A DNA stretch of 64,000 nucleotides. It comes from Shewanella sp. Isolate13 (GTDB taxonomy: Bacteria > Pseudomonadota > Gammaproteobacteria > Enterobacterales > Shewanellaceae). The position numbers and the translations under genes are program-made. Location of the stretch: positions 62,001 to 126,000 of the forward strand of contig NZ_JAKEVD010000001.1 in assembly GCF_022398325.1 (NCBI RefSeq). The letters run 5' to 3'. Below the pieces are notes generated by a model, which saw only the letters and a program-made list of their open reading frames with translations, made no database searches and had not been told where the DNA came from. Shown piece by piece: positions 9,932 through 18,227 of the stretch (positions are counted from its first letter, which is position 1; every line of letters begins with the position of its first letter).

Positions 9932-10666
9932 ATGAGTACGGTCAATCAGAGTAAGTTCACAGTCAAAGGCGTTAATCGCCGTCAGTTTTTAGCCACTTCG
10001 GCTAAAGCGGGCTGTGCAATGGGCTTGCTAGGGTTAGGGTTAACTGCAGTTGCTAAGCAATCTAGTCAGTTAGACCCACTCGCGATTCGACCGCCAGGTG
10101 CATTAAGTGAACAAGATTTTCTCTCGGCCTGTGTACGCTGCGGTTTATGCGTAGAAGCCTGCCCATACGACACCCTCAAACTGGCTCGCTGGTTTGACGG
10201 TGCTCCGACAGGCACGCCCTACTTTACCGCACGCAAAATCCCCTGTGAGATGTGTGAAGATATCCCCTGTGTAAAAGCCTGCCCATCGGGTTCGCTTGAC
10301 CATGATTTAACGGATATTGAAGAGTCTAAAATGGGGATTGCTGTACTGATCGATGAGAAAAACTGCCTTAACTTTAAAGGGTTGAGATGTGATGTTTGTT
10401 ATCGGGTATGCCCGCTAATCGATGACGCAATCACACTAGAGATGCAGCACAATGAACGCAGTGGTCACCATGCGATGTTCCTCCCCACAGTCAACAGCGA
10501 CAGCTGTACCGGCTGTGGAAAATGCGAACACGCTTGCGTGCTTGAGCAAGCTGCGATCAAGGTGTTACCTACTCATATTGCTTTAGGTAAAACGGCTTCA
10601 CACGATACTTATATCAACACCGAAGAAACCACGCTTGAGATGTTAAACAAGGGGCTTGAGTTATGA
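9932..10666 (+). CDS. napG: NapG, ferredoxin-type subunit of the Nap system
   Basis: This 244-residue iron-sulfur protein has a twin-arginine motif (NRRQFLA, about residues 16-22), so it is exported folded and works on the periplasmic side. Four cysteine clusters are visible, starting CVRCGLCVEACP, CEMCEDIPC, CDVCYRVCP and CTGCGKCEHAC, which is the usual set for four [4Fe-4S] centres. With NapH it forms a quinol-oxidising branch feeding NapA. It lies 60 bases after napA in the same operon, and its last bases overlap napH (ATGA). Confidence 0.95.
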   Translation: MSTVNQSKFTVKGVNRRQFLATSAKAGCAMGLLGLGLTAVAKQSSQLDPLAIRPPGALSEQDFLSACVRCGLCVEACPYDTLKLARWFDGAPTGTPYFTARKIPCEMCEDIPCVKACPSGSLDHDLTDIEESKMGIAVLIDEKNCLNFKGLRCDVCYRVCPLIDDAITLEMQHNERSGHHAMFLPTVNSDSCTGCGKCEHACVLEQAAIKVLPTHIALGKTASHDTYINTEETTLEMLNKGLEL

Positions 10667-11544
10667 GCCAGACACTAAAGCAAAAACCGACAACACATGG
10701 CTTTGCTAAAGCGGCAATAAAAGAGCTTGGATGGTGGCGCGCCCACAAATTCCTATTTCTTCGTCGTCTCAGCCAAGTCAGTGTCTTTGCATTGTTTGCC
10801 ATTGGCCCCTGGTTCGGACTCTGGTTGCTTAAAGGCAACCTCTCAGCCAGCGAACTCTTCGGTGTTGTGCCTTTATCTGATCCACTTGCCACCTTGCAAG
10901 TGTTGATGACAGGCCATCAGCCCGAGCTAAGCTTAATTCTTGGCGCCATTATTATTGTGCTGCTGTATGCAGTACTTGGTGGCCGAGTATTTTGCAGTTG
11001 GGTCTGCCCCGTGAATATGGTGACAGATCTAGCTAGCTGGTTACGACGTAAAATGAACTTGCCTCGCACCTCCGAGATGCCAAGGAACTTACGTTACTAC
11101 CTGCTCGCGCTTGTGCTCATACTACCTGTGCTATCTGGCATAACAGTCTGGGAATGGCTTAACCCTGTTCCTGTATTGTACCGCGCCGTATTGTTTGGCG
11201 CAGGCAGTGGTTTATGGATCTTGGCCGCCATCTTCTTACTGGACTTATTTATCAGTGAGCGAGCATGGTGCGGACACTTGTGCCCAACGGGAGCACTCTT
11301 TGGCCTTATCGGCAAAGTGAGTCCAGTAAAAGTATCAGCCGTAAACGCAAAAGACTGCGATAACTGTATGGATTGTTTTGTGGTTTGCCCTGAAAGACAG
11401 GTATTAAAACCTGCACTCAAGGGCAAGCAACCCATGATAATCGATAGTGATTGTACTCAATGCGGCCGTTGTATCGACGTTTGCGCCCAACGCGTTTTCC
11501 AGTATCAAAATCGAATTGCCCTAAAGGCGGAGAACAACCAATGA
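10663..11544 (+). CDS. napH: NapH, membrane ferredoxin-type quinol dehydrogenase subunit
   Basis: This 293-residue inner-membrane protein partners NapG. Four membrane helices are visible, with the NapH-type motifs SWVCPVN and CGHLCPTGA between them. Two cytoplasmic ferredoxin clusters follow, CDNCMDCFVVCP and CTQCGRCIDVC. The start overlaps the napG stop, and the stop overlaps the napB start, so translation of all three is probably coupled. Confidence 0.95.
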   Translation: MSQTLKQKPTTHGFAKAAIKELGWWRAHKFLFLRRLSQVSVFALFAIGPWFGLWLLKGNLSASELFGVVPLSDPLATLQVLMTGHQPELSLILGAIIIVLLYAVLGGRVFCSWVCPVNMVTDLASWLRRKMNLPRTSEMPRNLRYYLLALVLILPVLSGITVWEWLNPVPVLYRAVLFGAGSGLWILAAIFLLDLFISERAWCGHLCPTGALFGLIGKVSPVKVSAVNAKDCDNCMDCFVVCPERQVLKPALKGKQPMIIDSDCTQCGRCIDVCAQRVFQYQNRIALKAENNQ

Positions 11545-11966
11545 AAAAAGTACTCACCTTAGCTGCGCTAGTGATGGCGCTTAGTGCTTGCTCAGGTCAG
11601 CAAGCGAACACTCAAGCCGAGCCAGTTAACATCAGTTCACTCGGTAAATCTGAGATCACCGATATTCGTGCAGCCGATCCTGCGCCGCTTTATCCAAAGC
11701 GCGGTAAGTCTATCGAGCGTACCTTCGTACATCAGCCACCGATGATCCCACATAAAGCGGATTACCCAATCACGCTGAAGAAAAATGGCTGTATTAGCTG
11801 TCACAGTCCGGCAAAAGCTAAGCGCATGAAGGCAACAGCCGTTGATCCTTCACATATGTTGGCAGACGGTAAGTTAAATAACGAGTACTACAACTGTACT
11901 CAGTGCCATACGCCACAAGCGGAAAACAAGCAGCAGCTAGTCGAAAACGACTTCTCTGTTCAATAA
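11541..11966 (+). CDS. napB: NapB, dihaem cytochrome c subunit, with a lipobox
   Basis: NapB passes electrons to NapA. The 141-residue product has two CxxCH haem sites, CISCH and CTQCH, and the conserved histidine-bearing segment HQPPMIPH before them. The ATG at 11541 overlaps the napH stop; the longer open frame upstream only reads through napH. The N-terminus has a signal ending LSAC, with Cys17 followed by Ser, which is a textbook lipobox. That would make NapB a lipoprotein instead of the usual soluble form. There is no napC in the operon, so another quinol dehydrogenase (CymA in Shewanella) is expected to supply electrons. Confidence 0.93.
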   Translation: MKKVLTLAALVMALSACSGQQANTQAEPVNISSLGKSEITDIRAADPAPLYPKRGKSIERTFVHQPPMIPHKADYPITLKKNGCISCHSPAKAKRMKATAVDPSHMLADGKLNNEYYNCTQCHTPQAENKQQLVENDFSVQ

Positions 11967-11989
11967 GCTTTAGCTAGCTTTAAGCCATT

Positions 11990-12020
11990 AAAAAACCACC
12001 TCCATTGAGGTGGTTTTTTA
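11990..12020 (+). terminator. Rho-independent terminator after napB
   Basis: A 12-base stem (11991-12002 with 12007-12018) and a CATT loop are flanked by A and T runs on both sides. It closes the nap operon and, being symmetrical, can also stop the convergent stress-protein gene that ends at 12047. Confidence 0.9.
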
Positions 12021-12046
12021 TGTGTCATCTCTTATTAGCAATCGCT

Positions 12047-12925
12047 TTACTCTAGGGGCTCTAACATCCCTTCGCGGGCCGGCACAACCAATACATTACT
12101 GCGGATACGGCTTAATATCGATTCCGCCATATTACCGACCACAAAGGCGTACAGGCCTTGACGCTGCACCGCACCAAGCACTAAATAGCGCACCTTATGC
12201 TTACAGGCTAACTGATAGATACACAAGTCGGGCTCACCCACCGTAATGTGAATGCACTCAGGAGCGATATTGAGCTTATCAAACAAGGCTTGGTGCTTGG
12301 CTCTTGCCTCCCTCACCATGGCGTAGGTATCGACTATCTCCATATCATGGATCACCTGAGGCAATCGAATCACAAATGCAAGATGTAGCTCACAGCCTGT
12401 CGCCTCAGCCAACTGGGTCGCTTGACGAATAACGGCTTGATTCAGCTGCTGCTTTAAGGTTTTTTTACTGTCGAGATCCAGCGACATCATCACGGTATTA
12501 TTCTTCTTTACCGGGTGATCGGTCAGCAGCATTAATGGTACTCGAGTATGACGGATAAGGTTCCAGTCAACAGGTAGGTAATGGTTGGCGTGATGCACCG
12601 ATTTAACGATAAGATCGAAGCCATGACGGTCTGAATGATGACAAGCATGCTCATAAAGATCTTTGCTCCAGACACTATGGGTTGGCGTATCGGCGGCATC
12701 GATACTCTCTAGCTCCAACTCAACTTTAGCCATTCGCTGCTGCATAATATGTTTTTGCGCAACAGCAACAAACTTGGGATTGTAATATTCAGCATTACCA
12801 AAGTATTCAAAACTATAAGCAAACACTTCGGCGCGCTTGCCTAACATTCTGGCAAGCTCCACTCCCGCCGATATCGCATCGACCTCGGCCTCTTCTCTCT
12901 GGGAAATAATGAATACTTTGTCCAT
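12047..12925 (-). CDS. Tandem-domain universal stress protein (UspE-like)
   Basis: This 292-residue protein has two consecutive Usp domains, the layout of the UspE group. The C-terminal domain carries a glycine-rich segment of the kind that binds nucleotide (LVLGAVQRQG, then VVGNMAESIL). Usp proteins act in the cytoplasm in stress survival, often under oxygen or nutrient limitation. Start choice: ATG at 12925 has GGAGAG six bases upstream; the adjacent GTG at 12928 lies too close to it. It is convergent with napB and shares its terminator. Confidence 0.88.
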   Translation of the reverse strand: MDKVFIISQREEAEVDAISAGVELARMLGKRAEVFAYSFEYFGNAEYYNPKFVAVAQKHIMQQRMAKVELELESIDAADTPTHSVWSKDLYEHACHHSDRHGFDLIVKSVHHANHYLPVDWNLIRHTRVPLMLLTDHPVKKNNTVMMSLDLDSKKTLKQQLNQAVIRQATQLAEATGCELHLAFVIRLPQVIHDMEIVDTYAMVREARAKHQALFDKLNIAPECIHITVGEPDLCIYQLACKHKVRYLVLGAVQRQGLYAFVVGNMAESILSRIRSNVLVVPAREGMLEPLE

Positions 12926-13028
12926 CACACTCTCCGCTTACTATACCCTAATCCTAGCTTAGACAAGTTTGGCCTTAAGTGCAGTTAAACCGACAGGATT
13001 AATGATCCGAATCAAGACTGTATAGATA

Positions 13029-13059
13029 ACAAAAAAGCCATCAAACGATGGCTTTTTTA
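13029..13059 (-). terminator. Terminator after the interrupted lipoprotein gene
   Basis: AAAAAGCCATC, loop AAAC, GATGGCTTTTTT forms a strong stem with T runs in both directions. It lies 23 bases beyond the lipoprotein stop at 13082 and shields the stress-protein gene downstream. Confidence 0.85.
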
Positions 13060-13081
13060 CGAGTGTAATCATTAGACTAAA

Positions 13082-14438
13082 TTAAATCTCACAACCTAAC
13101 GCCTCAAAGTCAGCCTGACTCATATACTCAGTAGTGGGCAAATACTCGCCCATGATGGCATATTCATCTCCAGGTACCGAAGTGTTTTGAATCGCCTCGG
13201 CAAAGTCCGCTTTCGGAAGCATATTACGGACAATGAGCAATGCTTCATTAAGTTTATTCTCCCCCCCCCTCAACTCGACCGAAGCCATCTCCCTGCTCGG
13301 TCCATGGTAAGTAGTTATAGCCACACTCGACATTGGCATTACTCGGCTTAGTTACATCAGGGCTGGTCACAACCGTGTAGTAACCATCCTCATCGACAAC
13401 AAGCTCCTCATCAAATAAACATGCCGTCACCCGTTGTGAGTAATACTCATTCTGGCAAATAGACCAGTAGCGCAGTTGAGACTCTGACTCATCAAACACC
13501 CCCTCGCCTGCCAGTGTTTTAGGCACTTTAGGCAACTTACCTCGGGTGACAGCCACTTCGCCAAAGTCACTGTTTAAGAAGGTACTCACATATTGGTTAT
13601 CGGCATTGGCATAGTAATTAACCTTCCGCTCAGGCTCGCCATCACAATTACCTAAGAAGTTACACTGAATACCGAATGCGCCATTATAAGCAGCCCGCCA
13701 AACCGCTAGATTTTTAGCTGGGTCGAATGCAGGGTTTAGACGGATCTTGCCATAGGTTTCTTTGGGGACGAGTGGAATAGCGAGGTTATCACTATCAACT
13801 TGCAGAGCATCACAAGCTTGCTGGCCATACAGTTGCTCACCAGATGATAGAGTCAGCTCTACTGTTGGCAGTTCAACACCGCCTTGCTCATCTTGGCCTT
13901 CATCGTTAACGTAAATTCGATAAATCAGTACTGCCTTATTGCCCTGCTCGGCATAATCAAACAAGGTGTTACTTGGCAGTTCGCCTGCTGGCTGCCCTTG
14001 AGCAACTGCAAGAGTAAACTCTCTTAGCAGCTTCTGGCGCTCCGCACCTTGAATATAGGGATTAAACGACCCGTCATCTGCAACAATATCTTTATCAGTT
14101 ATCGCCGTTGCTGGTGAGGTGTCTGCTCGGTAGCTATTGAGTGATATATAGCGCGCATAAGGGTATTCGCCATGCAGGGTTAAGCTGGCACCTTCTGGCA
14201 GGATATAACCCGCGTGCCAGTAATTAGCGCCCGTATCGGGGTAGGCAAAGTTACGTTCAGGATGGTCGATGTTATAGGGGCCGACCCAGAAACAGGCGCT
14301 GGGCTCAATTTGCTTACCCAAAGGCTCTTGCACTGAATCGGAGTTACACCCCATAAGAGCTATTATCAACAAGCAAGATGTCAACGTAAGCAGGGATTTT
14401 TTTAAATCGCTTCGAGAGGTCAACGAGTAATAATTCAT
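13082..14438 (-). pseudogene. Secreted lipoprotein of unknown function, frame broken at a G9 tract
   Basis: From ATG 14438 (AAAGGA upstream) the protein begins with a signal whose lipobox ends in MGC, followed by a Ser-, Asp- and Tyr-rich secreted domain I do not recognise (ACFWVGPYNIDHPERN, then YARYISLNSYRAD). At 13261-13269 the coding strand has nine consecutive G, after which the frame stops at once. The last 57 or so codons continue in the next frame to a stop at 13082, after LGCEI. Removing one G (eight) gives a single 451-residue protein. It is divergent from an AraC-type gene that is also broken. It may be phase-variable, a true pseudogene or a base-calling error. Confidence 0.75.
13261..13269 (-). 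repeat. Poly-G9 homopolymer inside coding sequence
   Basis: Nine C on the plus strand (nine G in the coding direction) lie exactly where the reading frame of the lipoprotein gene shifts. Tracts of this length slip readily during replication. Confidence 0.9.
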
Positions 14439-14604
14439 TATTATTCCTTTTCTTATATACCCGACAAAATGCCTTATATCCTCAACCCTATTCACATGAT
14501 TACGAAGACTCATTTTCTATGTAGGATAAAGATTGAGCTTATTGGGCGTTATTTGTAACCTAAACCAAGATGTGGCGGATTAATGGTCGGCGAGAGACAG
14601 CTTT

Positions 14605-15639
14605 ATGACTTTAACGGACAGTAACAAGTTAACCGATGAGCCTACGACGATTGCCTCTTGGGCTTTAGCCGTATGCCGCACAATCGACGCGGCTGGCATC
14701 GATAGGCAAAAAATACTCGATGAGATCGGTATAGACAAATCTATATTGCAGGATCCGAATGCTAGATTACCCACACAGCAAATGACACAGCTATGGCGGC
14801 GTGCGGTAACGATTACCGCAGACGAAGCCATCGGCTTAAAAGTAGCCAACTTTGTACAGCCCACCAGCTTCAACGCCTTAAGCTTTTCACTGCTTGTCAG
14901 CGAATCTTTGGCCGATGCCTGAAGTCGGGTAAAGCGTTATCACAGCATTATTAGTAACGTACTCGAGATGGATGTTGAACACGGGCCACAAGAATCTGCA
15001 TTATGCTTTAATAAACTCCCAGGGAAACACTATGCAGATGAAGCCATAGATGCCTTTATGGCGACGAGCTATTTAATGCCACTACAGGTTAGTAATGGTC
15101 AGATTAAGCCTACGAGATTAGTGCTAGAGCGCCGACAACCTTTTAACCCTAAACCTTTTGAGCAGCTATTTAACTGTCCAATTAACTACGCAGCCAATGG
15201 CAACAAAATCTATTATTCCAACCAAGATTTACAGCTGCCTTTCCCATCGGCTAATAAAGAACTTGCCCTAAAAAACGATGAAGCAATTCAAAGCTACTTC
15301 CAGACTTTATCTCAACCTGCGTTTAGCAAGAAAGTTTCCGAAGAGATTGCCATTGCTATGACATTAGGTAATCCAGACCGAGATACAATCGCCAAAACAT
15401 TTCATATGAGTAGCCGTAACTTACAACGTAAGCTGCGGGAGGAAGGCACATCCTTTAGCGAGCAAGTCGAACTGTTCAGAAAAGATTTGGCACAGAAGTA
15501 CCTGTCATGTCCGCAACTCTCAATGCTAGAGATCTCGTTTCGATTAGGCTTTAAAGATCCGAGTAACTTTACCCGAGCATTTAAACGTTGGTATGGTGTA
15601 TCACCGCTACAATATCGGCAGCGAAACGGCTCAAAATAA
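14605..15639 (+). pseudogene. AraC-family regulator with an internal TGA
   Basis: Both halves lie in one frame: 14605-14919 encodes the N-terminal ligand-binding domain of the OruR/ArgR-like AraC group, then TGA at 14920-14922, then the same frame continues to 15639 with the rest of the sensor domain and a C-terminal two-helix-turn-helix AraC domain (FRLGFKDPSNFTRAFKRW, then GVSPLQYR). A single base change would restore about 344 residues. The sequence either side of the stop is well conserved in style, so the mutation looks recent. It is divergent from the lipoprotein gene, which it may once have controlled. Readthrough is possible but not indicated. Confidence 0.82.
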
Positions 15640-15767
15640 TCTTTGCTAAATGATAACAAACTCAAGATTTCAATAGATTAAACTACTTTTATCGGCGCAA
15701 TGTCACTTGCTATAGTCCAATTTTCAGGTAACGTTAGAGCAACATCAATAGAAAGAAGAGCGTCACT

Positions 15768-16028
15768 ATGAAGTCAGGTAAGCACGATGCACAACTACTC
15801 AAGCTCGCGATGGAAATTGGTGTAGGCTACGCCAAGAAAAGAGGCTTTGCTGATTTTGGCCAGGGGATCTCCCCCAAAGATAAAGTCGAATGTATCTACC
15901 GATTACTGGTGCAAGATAACCTTATTCAGGCACTCCCTAAAGATAAAGAAGATGGCCCCAACATGAAGCACAAGCTGGTGTTATGGATCAGCCGCCAACT
16001 CCCCCCTGAGCATGAACTCTTAAACTAA
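15768..16028 (+). CDS. DUF5062 family small protein
   Basis: The 86-residue product begins MKSGKHDAQLLKLAMEIGVG and contains AKKRGFADF, a pattern I associate with the DUF5062 family of marine gammaproteobacteria. It is probably cytoplasmic, helical, and of unknown function. A purine-rich AGAAAGAAGAG precedes the ATG. It stands alone between the broken AraC gene and a convergent LysR gene four bases away. Confidence 0.75.
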   Translation: MKSGKHDAQLLKLAMEIGVGYAKKRGFADFGQGISPKDKVECIYRLLVQDNLIQALPKDKEDGPNMKHKLVLWISRQLPPEHELLN

Positions 16029-16031
16029 TAT

Positions 16032-16949
16032 TTAAGTTATTATAGCGTCAGTTAGCTTGGGGACCGTCGCTTTCCCAAGCTCTACTTTCGAAGGTATGCA
16101 AATGGCTAACTGCTCAGTTAACCATAATGAAAAAGCCGCCAGTTCGGCATTAGTTGAATAAGGCGCTGTAATCGCCACATATTGGTGTTCAGACGGCACA
16201 AAGCCGAAGGGAGCAACAAGATTTCCCCTTTTTAAGTCATCCACAACCAAAGGGTAAGAACCTAACGCAGCACCTAATCCATCAACTGCCGCCTGAAAGC
16301 AAAAGTAAAAATGAGCAAACGTCTGCTCATCATTGATTTCAACTGATTGCTCCGTTACCGTTTTTAGCCAATTTTGCCACGCTTTAGGTCGCGTCTGACT
16401 ATGAAGCAATTTCAGTTTCGACAGATCTTTTTCAAGCGCCAGCCAATACTCCGGCGACATAACGGGACCAACCCACTCTTCCACTAATGGTAGCTTTAAG
16501 TAGTCTTCTGGGATAATAAAATCATCTCGTCGAATCGCCATCGACAAACCACTTGTTCCCAGTGTCACAGGCCCCCCAGCGGTTGAAAGGCGAACATCAA
16601 CGCCAGATTGTTCATTGAAAGCTGACAGTCTTGGCATCAACCAACGCATCGTCAAAGTCGGTTCACAACTCACCTCAAGGTAATGCTGATTTAATTGCTG
16701 AACACGCTTAACCCCAGAGCTTAATGTATCAAAAGTCTGCTGAGTAACCTGCAACAACTGTTGCCCCTCTTTAGTCAGATAGACATTTCTTCCCTGTTTA
16801 TAAAATAATGGCATCGCAAGGTGAGTCTCCAATACCTTTATCTGCTTACTTACGGCGCCATGAGTAATATGCAGTTTCTTTGCCGCATCACTGTAGCTAC
16901 TGGAAGAAGCTGCAACATGAAAAGTATAAAATGCTTTCAAATGTCTCAT
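16032..16949 (-). CDS. LysR-family regulator (GcvA-like)
   Basis: This 305-residue DNA-binding regulator has an N-terminal winged helix-turn-helix (residues about 15-45, with AAKKLHITHGAVSKQIK) and a C-terminal periplasmic-binding-like effector domain. It is divergent from a LysE-type exporter across 100 bases, the classic arrangement in which a LysR protein controls the exporter and itself. The likely co-inducer is an amino acid, by analogy with ArgP/LysG-LysE; that part is inference. Confidence 0.9.
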   Translation of the reverse strand: MRHLKAFYTFHVAASSSSYSDAAKKLHITHGAVSKQIKVLETHLAMPLFYKQGRNVYLTKEGQQLLQVTQQTFDTLSSGVKRVQQLNQHYLEVSCEPTLTMRWLMPRLSAFNEQSGVDVRLSTAGGPVTLGTSGLSMAIRRDDFIIPEDYLKLPLVEEWVGPVMSPEYWLALEKDLSKLKLLHSQTRPKAWQNWLKTVTEQSVEINDEQTFAHFYFCFQAAVDGLGAALGSYPLVVDDLKRGNLVAPFGFVPSEHQYVAITAPYSTNAELAAFSLWLTEQLAICIPSKVELGKATVPKLTDAIIT

Positions 16950-17049
16950 CTGTGAAATTAGCTCACATGTACGGTGAAGTTGTTTCGATTATAACCAGCG
17001 TAAAAGCTCCCTACAATGCTCACTTATCTTAGCTAATTGAGGAGTTGTT

Positions 17050-17655
17050 GTGGAAATTGTTAGTCTAGCGGCATTGGGGTTGCTAATTGTTATCAGTCCA
17101 GGTGCAGACTTTATTCTGGTACTAAGAAATAGTCTTAATAAAAGCCGTAAAGCCGGTTGTTATACTGCAGTTGGGATCAGCCTAGCCATAGGTATTCACA
17201 TTGGATATTCATTACTAGGAATCGGTTACTTAGTTTCACATAACCAGTGGTTATTCAACTTCATCCGTTATGCGGGGGCAATGTACTTAATCTACTTAGG
17301 AATTAAGGGCTTACTTACTAAACCTGTAGCACTGAACCTACTCAGTGAAACTGCTGCATTCGATAATCCTTTTCGCTACTTAGTAGAAGGCTTCCTGTGC
17401 AATGTATTAAACCCGAAAACAATGCTGTTCTTCTTAAGTATTTTTAGCCAAGTTATTAGCCCTAGCAGCACCAATAATTCAGCATTGCTCTATGGTGGCT
17501 ATATCATGTTCTTACACTTACTCTGGTTTGTTTTAGTGGCGCTGTTGTTCACCTCAAAACCTCTGCAAACTGCATTAATGAAGTCCCAAAAAAAGCTTAA
17601 CCAGCTATGCGGAGTTGCCCTTATCGGTTTCGGCGTAGCTCTGGTATTAGATTAA
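17050..17655 (+). CDS. LysE/RhtB-family amino-acid exporter
   Basis: This 201-residue inner-membrane protein has six predicted helices. The family signature is near the N-terminus (ISPGADFILVLRNSL, about residues 15-29), and the segment NPKTMLFFLSIFSQ follows near residue 121. LysE/RhtB proteins export amino acids or their derivatives using the proton gradient. The start is GTG with GAGGAG about seven bases upstream. It is paired divergently with a LysR regulator, which probably controls it. A stem-loop follows at 17679-17702. Confidence 0.92.
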   Translation: MEIVSLAALGLLIVISPGADFILVLRNSLNKSRKAGCYTAVGISLAIGIHIGYSLLGIGYLVSHNQWLFNFIRYAGAMYLIYLGIKGLLTKPVALNLLSETAAFDNPFRYLVEGFLCNVLNPKTMLFFLSIFSQVISPSSTNNSALLYGGYIMFLHLLWFVLVALLFTSKPLQTALMKSQKKLNQLCGVALIGFGVALVLD

Positions 17656-17678
17656 AGATCCAGAACAATACATTCTGT

Positions 17679-17706
17679 GGCGACAAGATCACATTTGTCG
17701 CCTTTG
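17679..17706 (+). terminator. Stem-loop after the LysE gene
   Basis: GGCGACAA, an eight-base loop, and TTGTCGCC form a perfect 8-base stem followed by TTTGCTCTT. The T run is short, so it is a probable but weak intrinsic terminator. Confidence 0.6.
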
Positions 17707-17761
17707 CTCTTATACCGAAGCGAACTGCTCTTCCGGTGCGCATAGTTGGGACTAGGAATAC

Positions 17762-17964
17762 ATGAGTAAAATAAATCCACAAAACCTACTTCATAGTAAA
17801 TGGACCGCAGTTCAGGCGAATAAGAAGCAATAGCACTCTATTTTCATTAAAGTGGAGTTTGAGGAGTTAGGAGAGGTGAATGCTTAATTGAGCTCGTGCT
17901 CACTCGCGCTGAACATTAGCGCGAGTTGGTGCAACAGCAGGGGGGATTATTTGGCTGGCAGTAA
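17762..17964 (+). pseudogene. Remnant of a small Trp-rich protein gene (TIGR02450-like)
   Basis: ATG 17762, with AGGA six bases upstream, opens with MSKINPQNLLHSKWTAVQ, the typical start of the TIGR02450 tryptophan-rich family. It then hits TAG at 17831, continues in frame with FIKVEFEELGEV, and after a frameshift near 17880 continues as LIELVLTRAEH, another stop, and an ending in FGWQ before TAA at 17962-17964. The intact family is about 60-70 residues and ends in a similar Trp motif. Two stops and a frameshift make it a clear pseudogene. A 9-base hairpin (17902-17910 with 17918-17926) lies inside the dead segment. Confidence 0.65.
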
Positions 17965-17971
17965 ACCCTGT

Positions 17972-18112
17972 TTATCTAGATTTATTCTTCGCTTTCTGTG
18001 CTGAACATTGGCGCTGGCTAGAGGCCGCATTTAACTTCTGCCTTTCGGCTTTATCCAATGGTTTAGCGGCTAAATAGAGAGCTTGGGCAAACAAACCTTG
18101 GTATGACTTCAT
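17972..18112 (-). CDS. Possible 46-residue basic small protein
   Basis: From ATG 18112 an open frame encodes 46 residues beginning MKSYQGLFAQALYLAAKPL and ending AKNKSR. It is preceded by AGGAAAG at a proper distance. The product is basic and helix-prone with no recognised family. It ends eight bases from the dead Trp-rich gene on the other strand and is divergent from the LysR gene at 18228. The ribosome site and clean start are the only support, so it may be spurious. Confidence 0.4.
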   Translation of the reverse strand: MKSYQGLFAQALYLAAKPLDKAERQKLNAASSQRQCSAQKAKNKSR

Positions 18113-18227
18113 CTTCTTTCCTGTCGTTGCTATAAAAATAGGCGAAATAGTGTGGTTGCGGTCAAAGTAATCCCTATCCTATTATTAGTAAAATGAATAA
18201 TACCCATCTAATAAATTCCATTTAAGC

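Noticed and set aside
12010-12246. 78-codon plus-strand frame after napB
   Set aside because: It begins inside the terminator and overlaps the stress-protein gene in antisense.
14920-14922. TGA in the AraC-type gene as a selenocysteine codon
   Set aside because: No redox function in this family, and no selenocysteine insertion hairpin seen just downstream.
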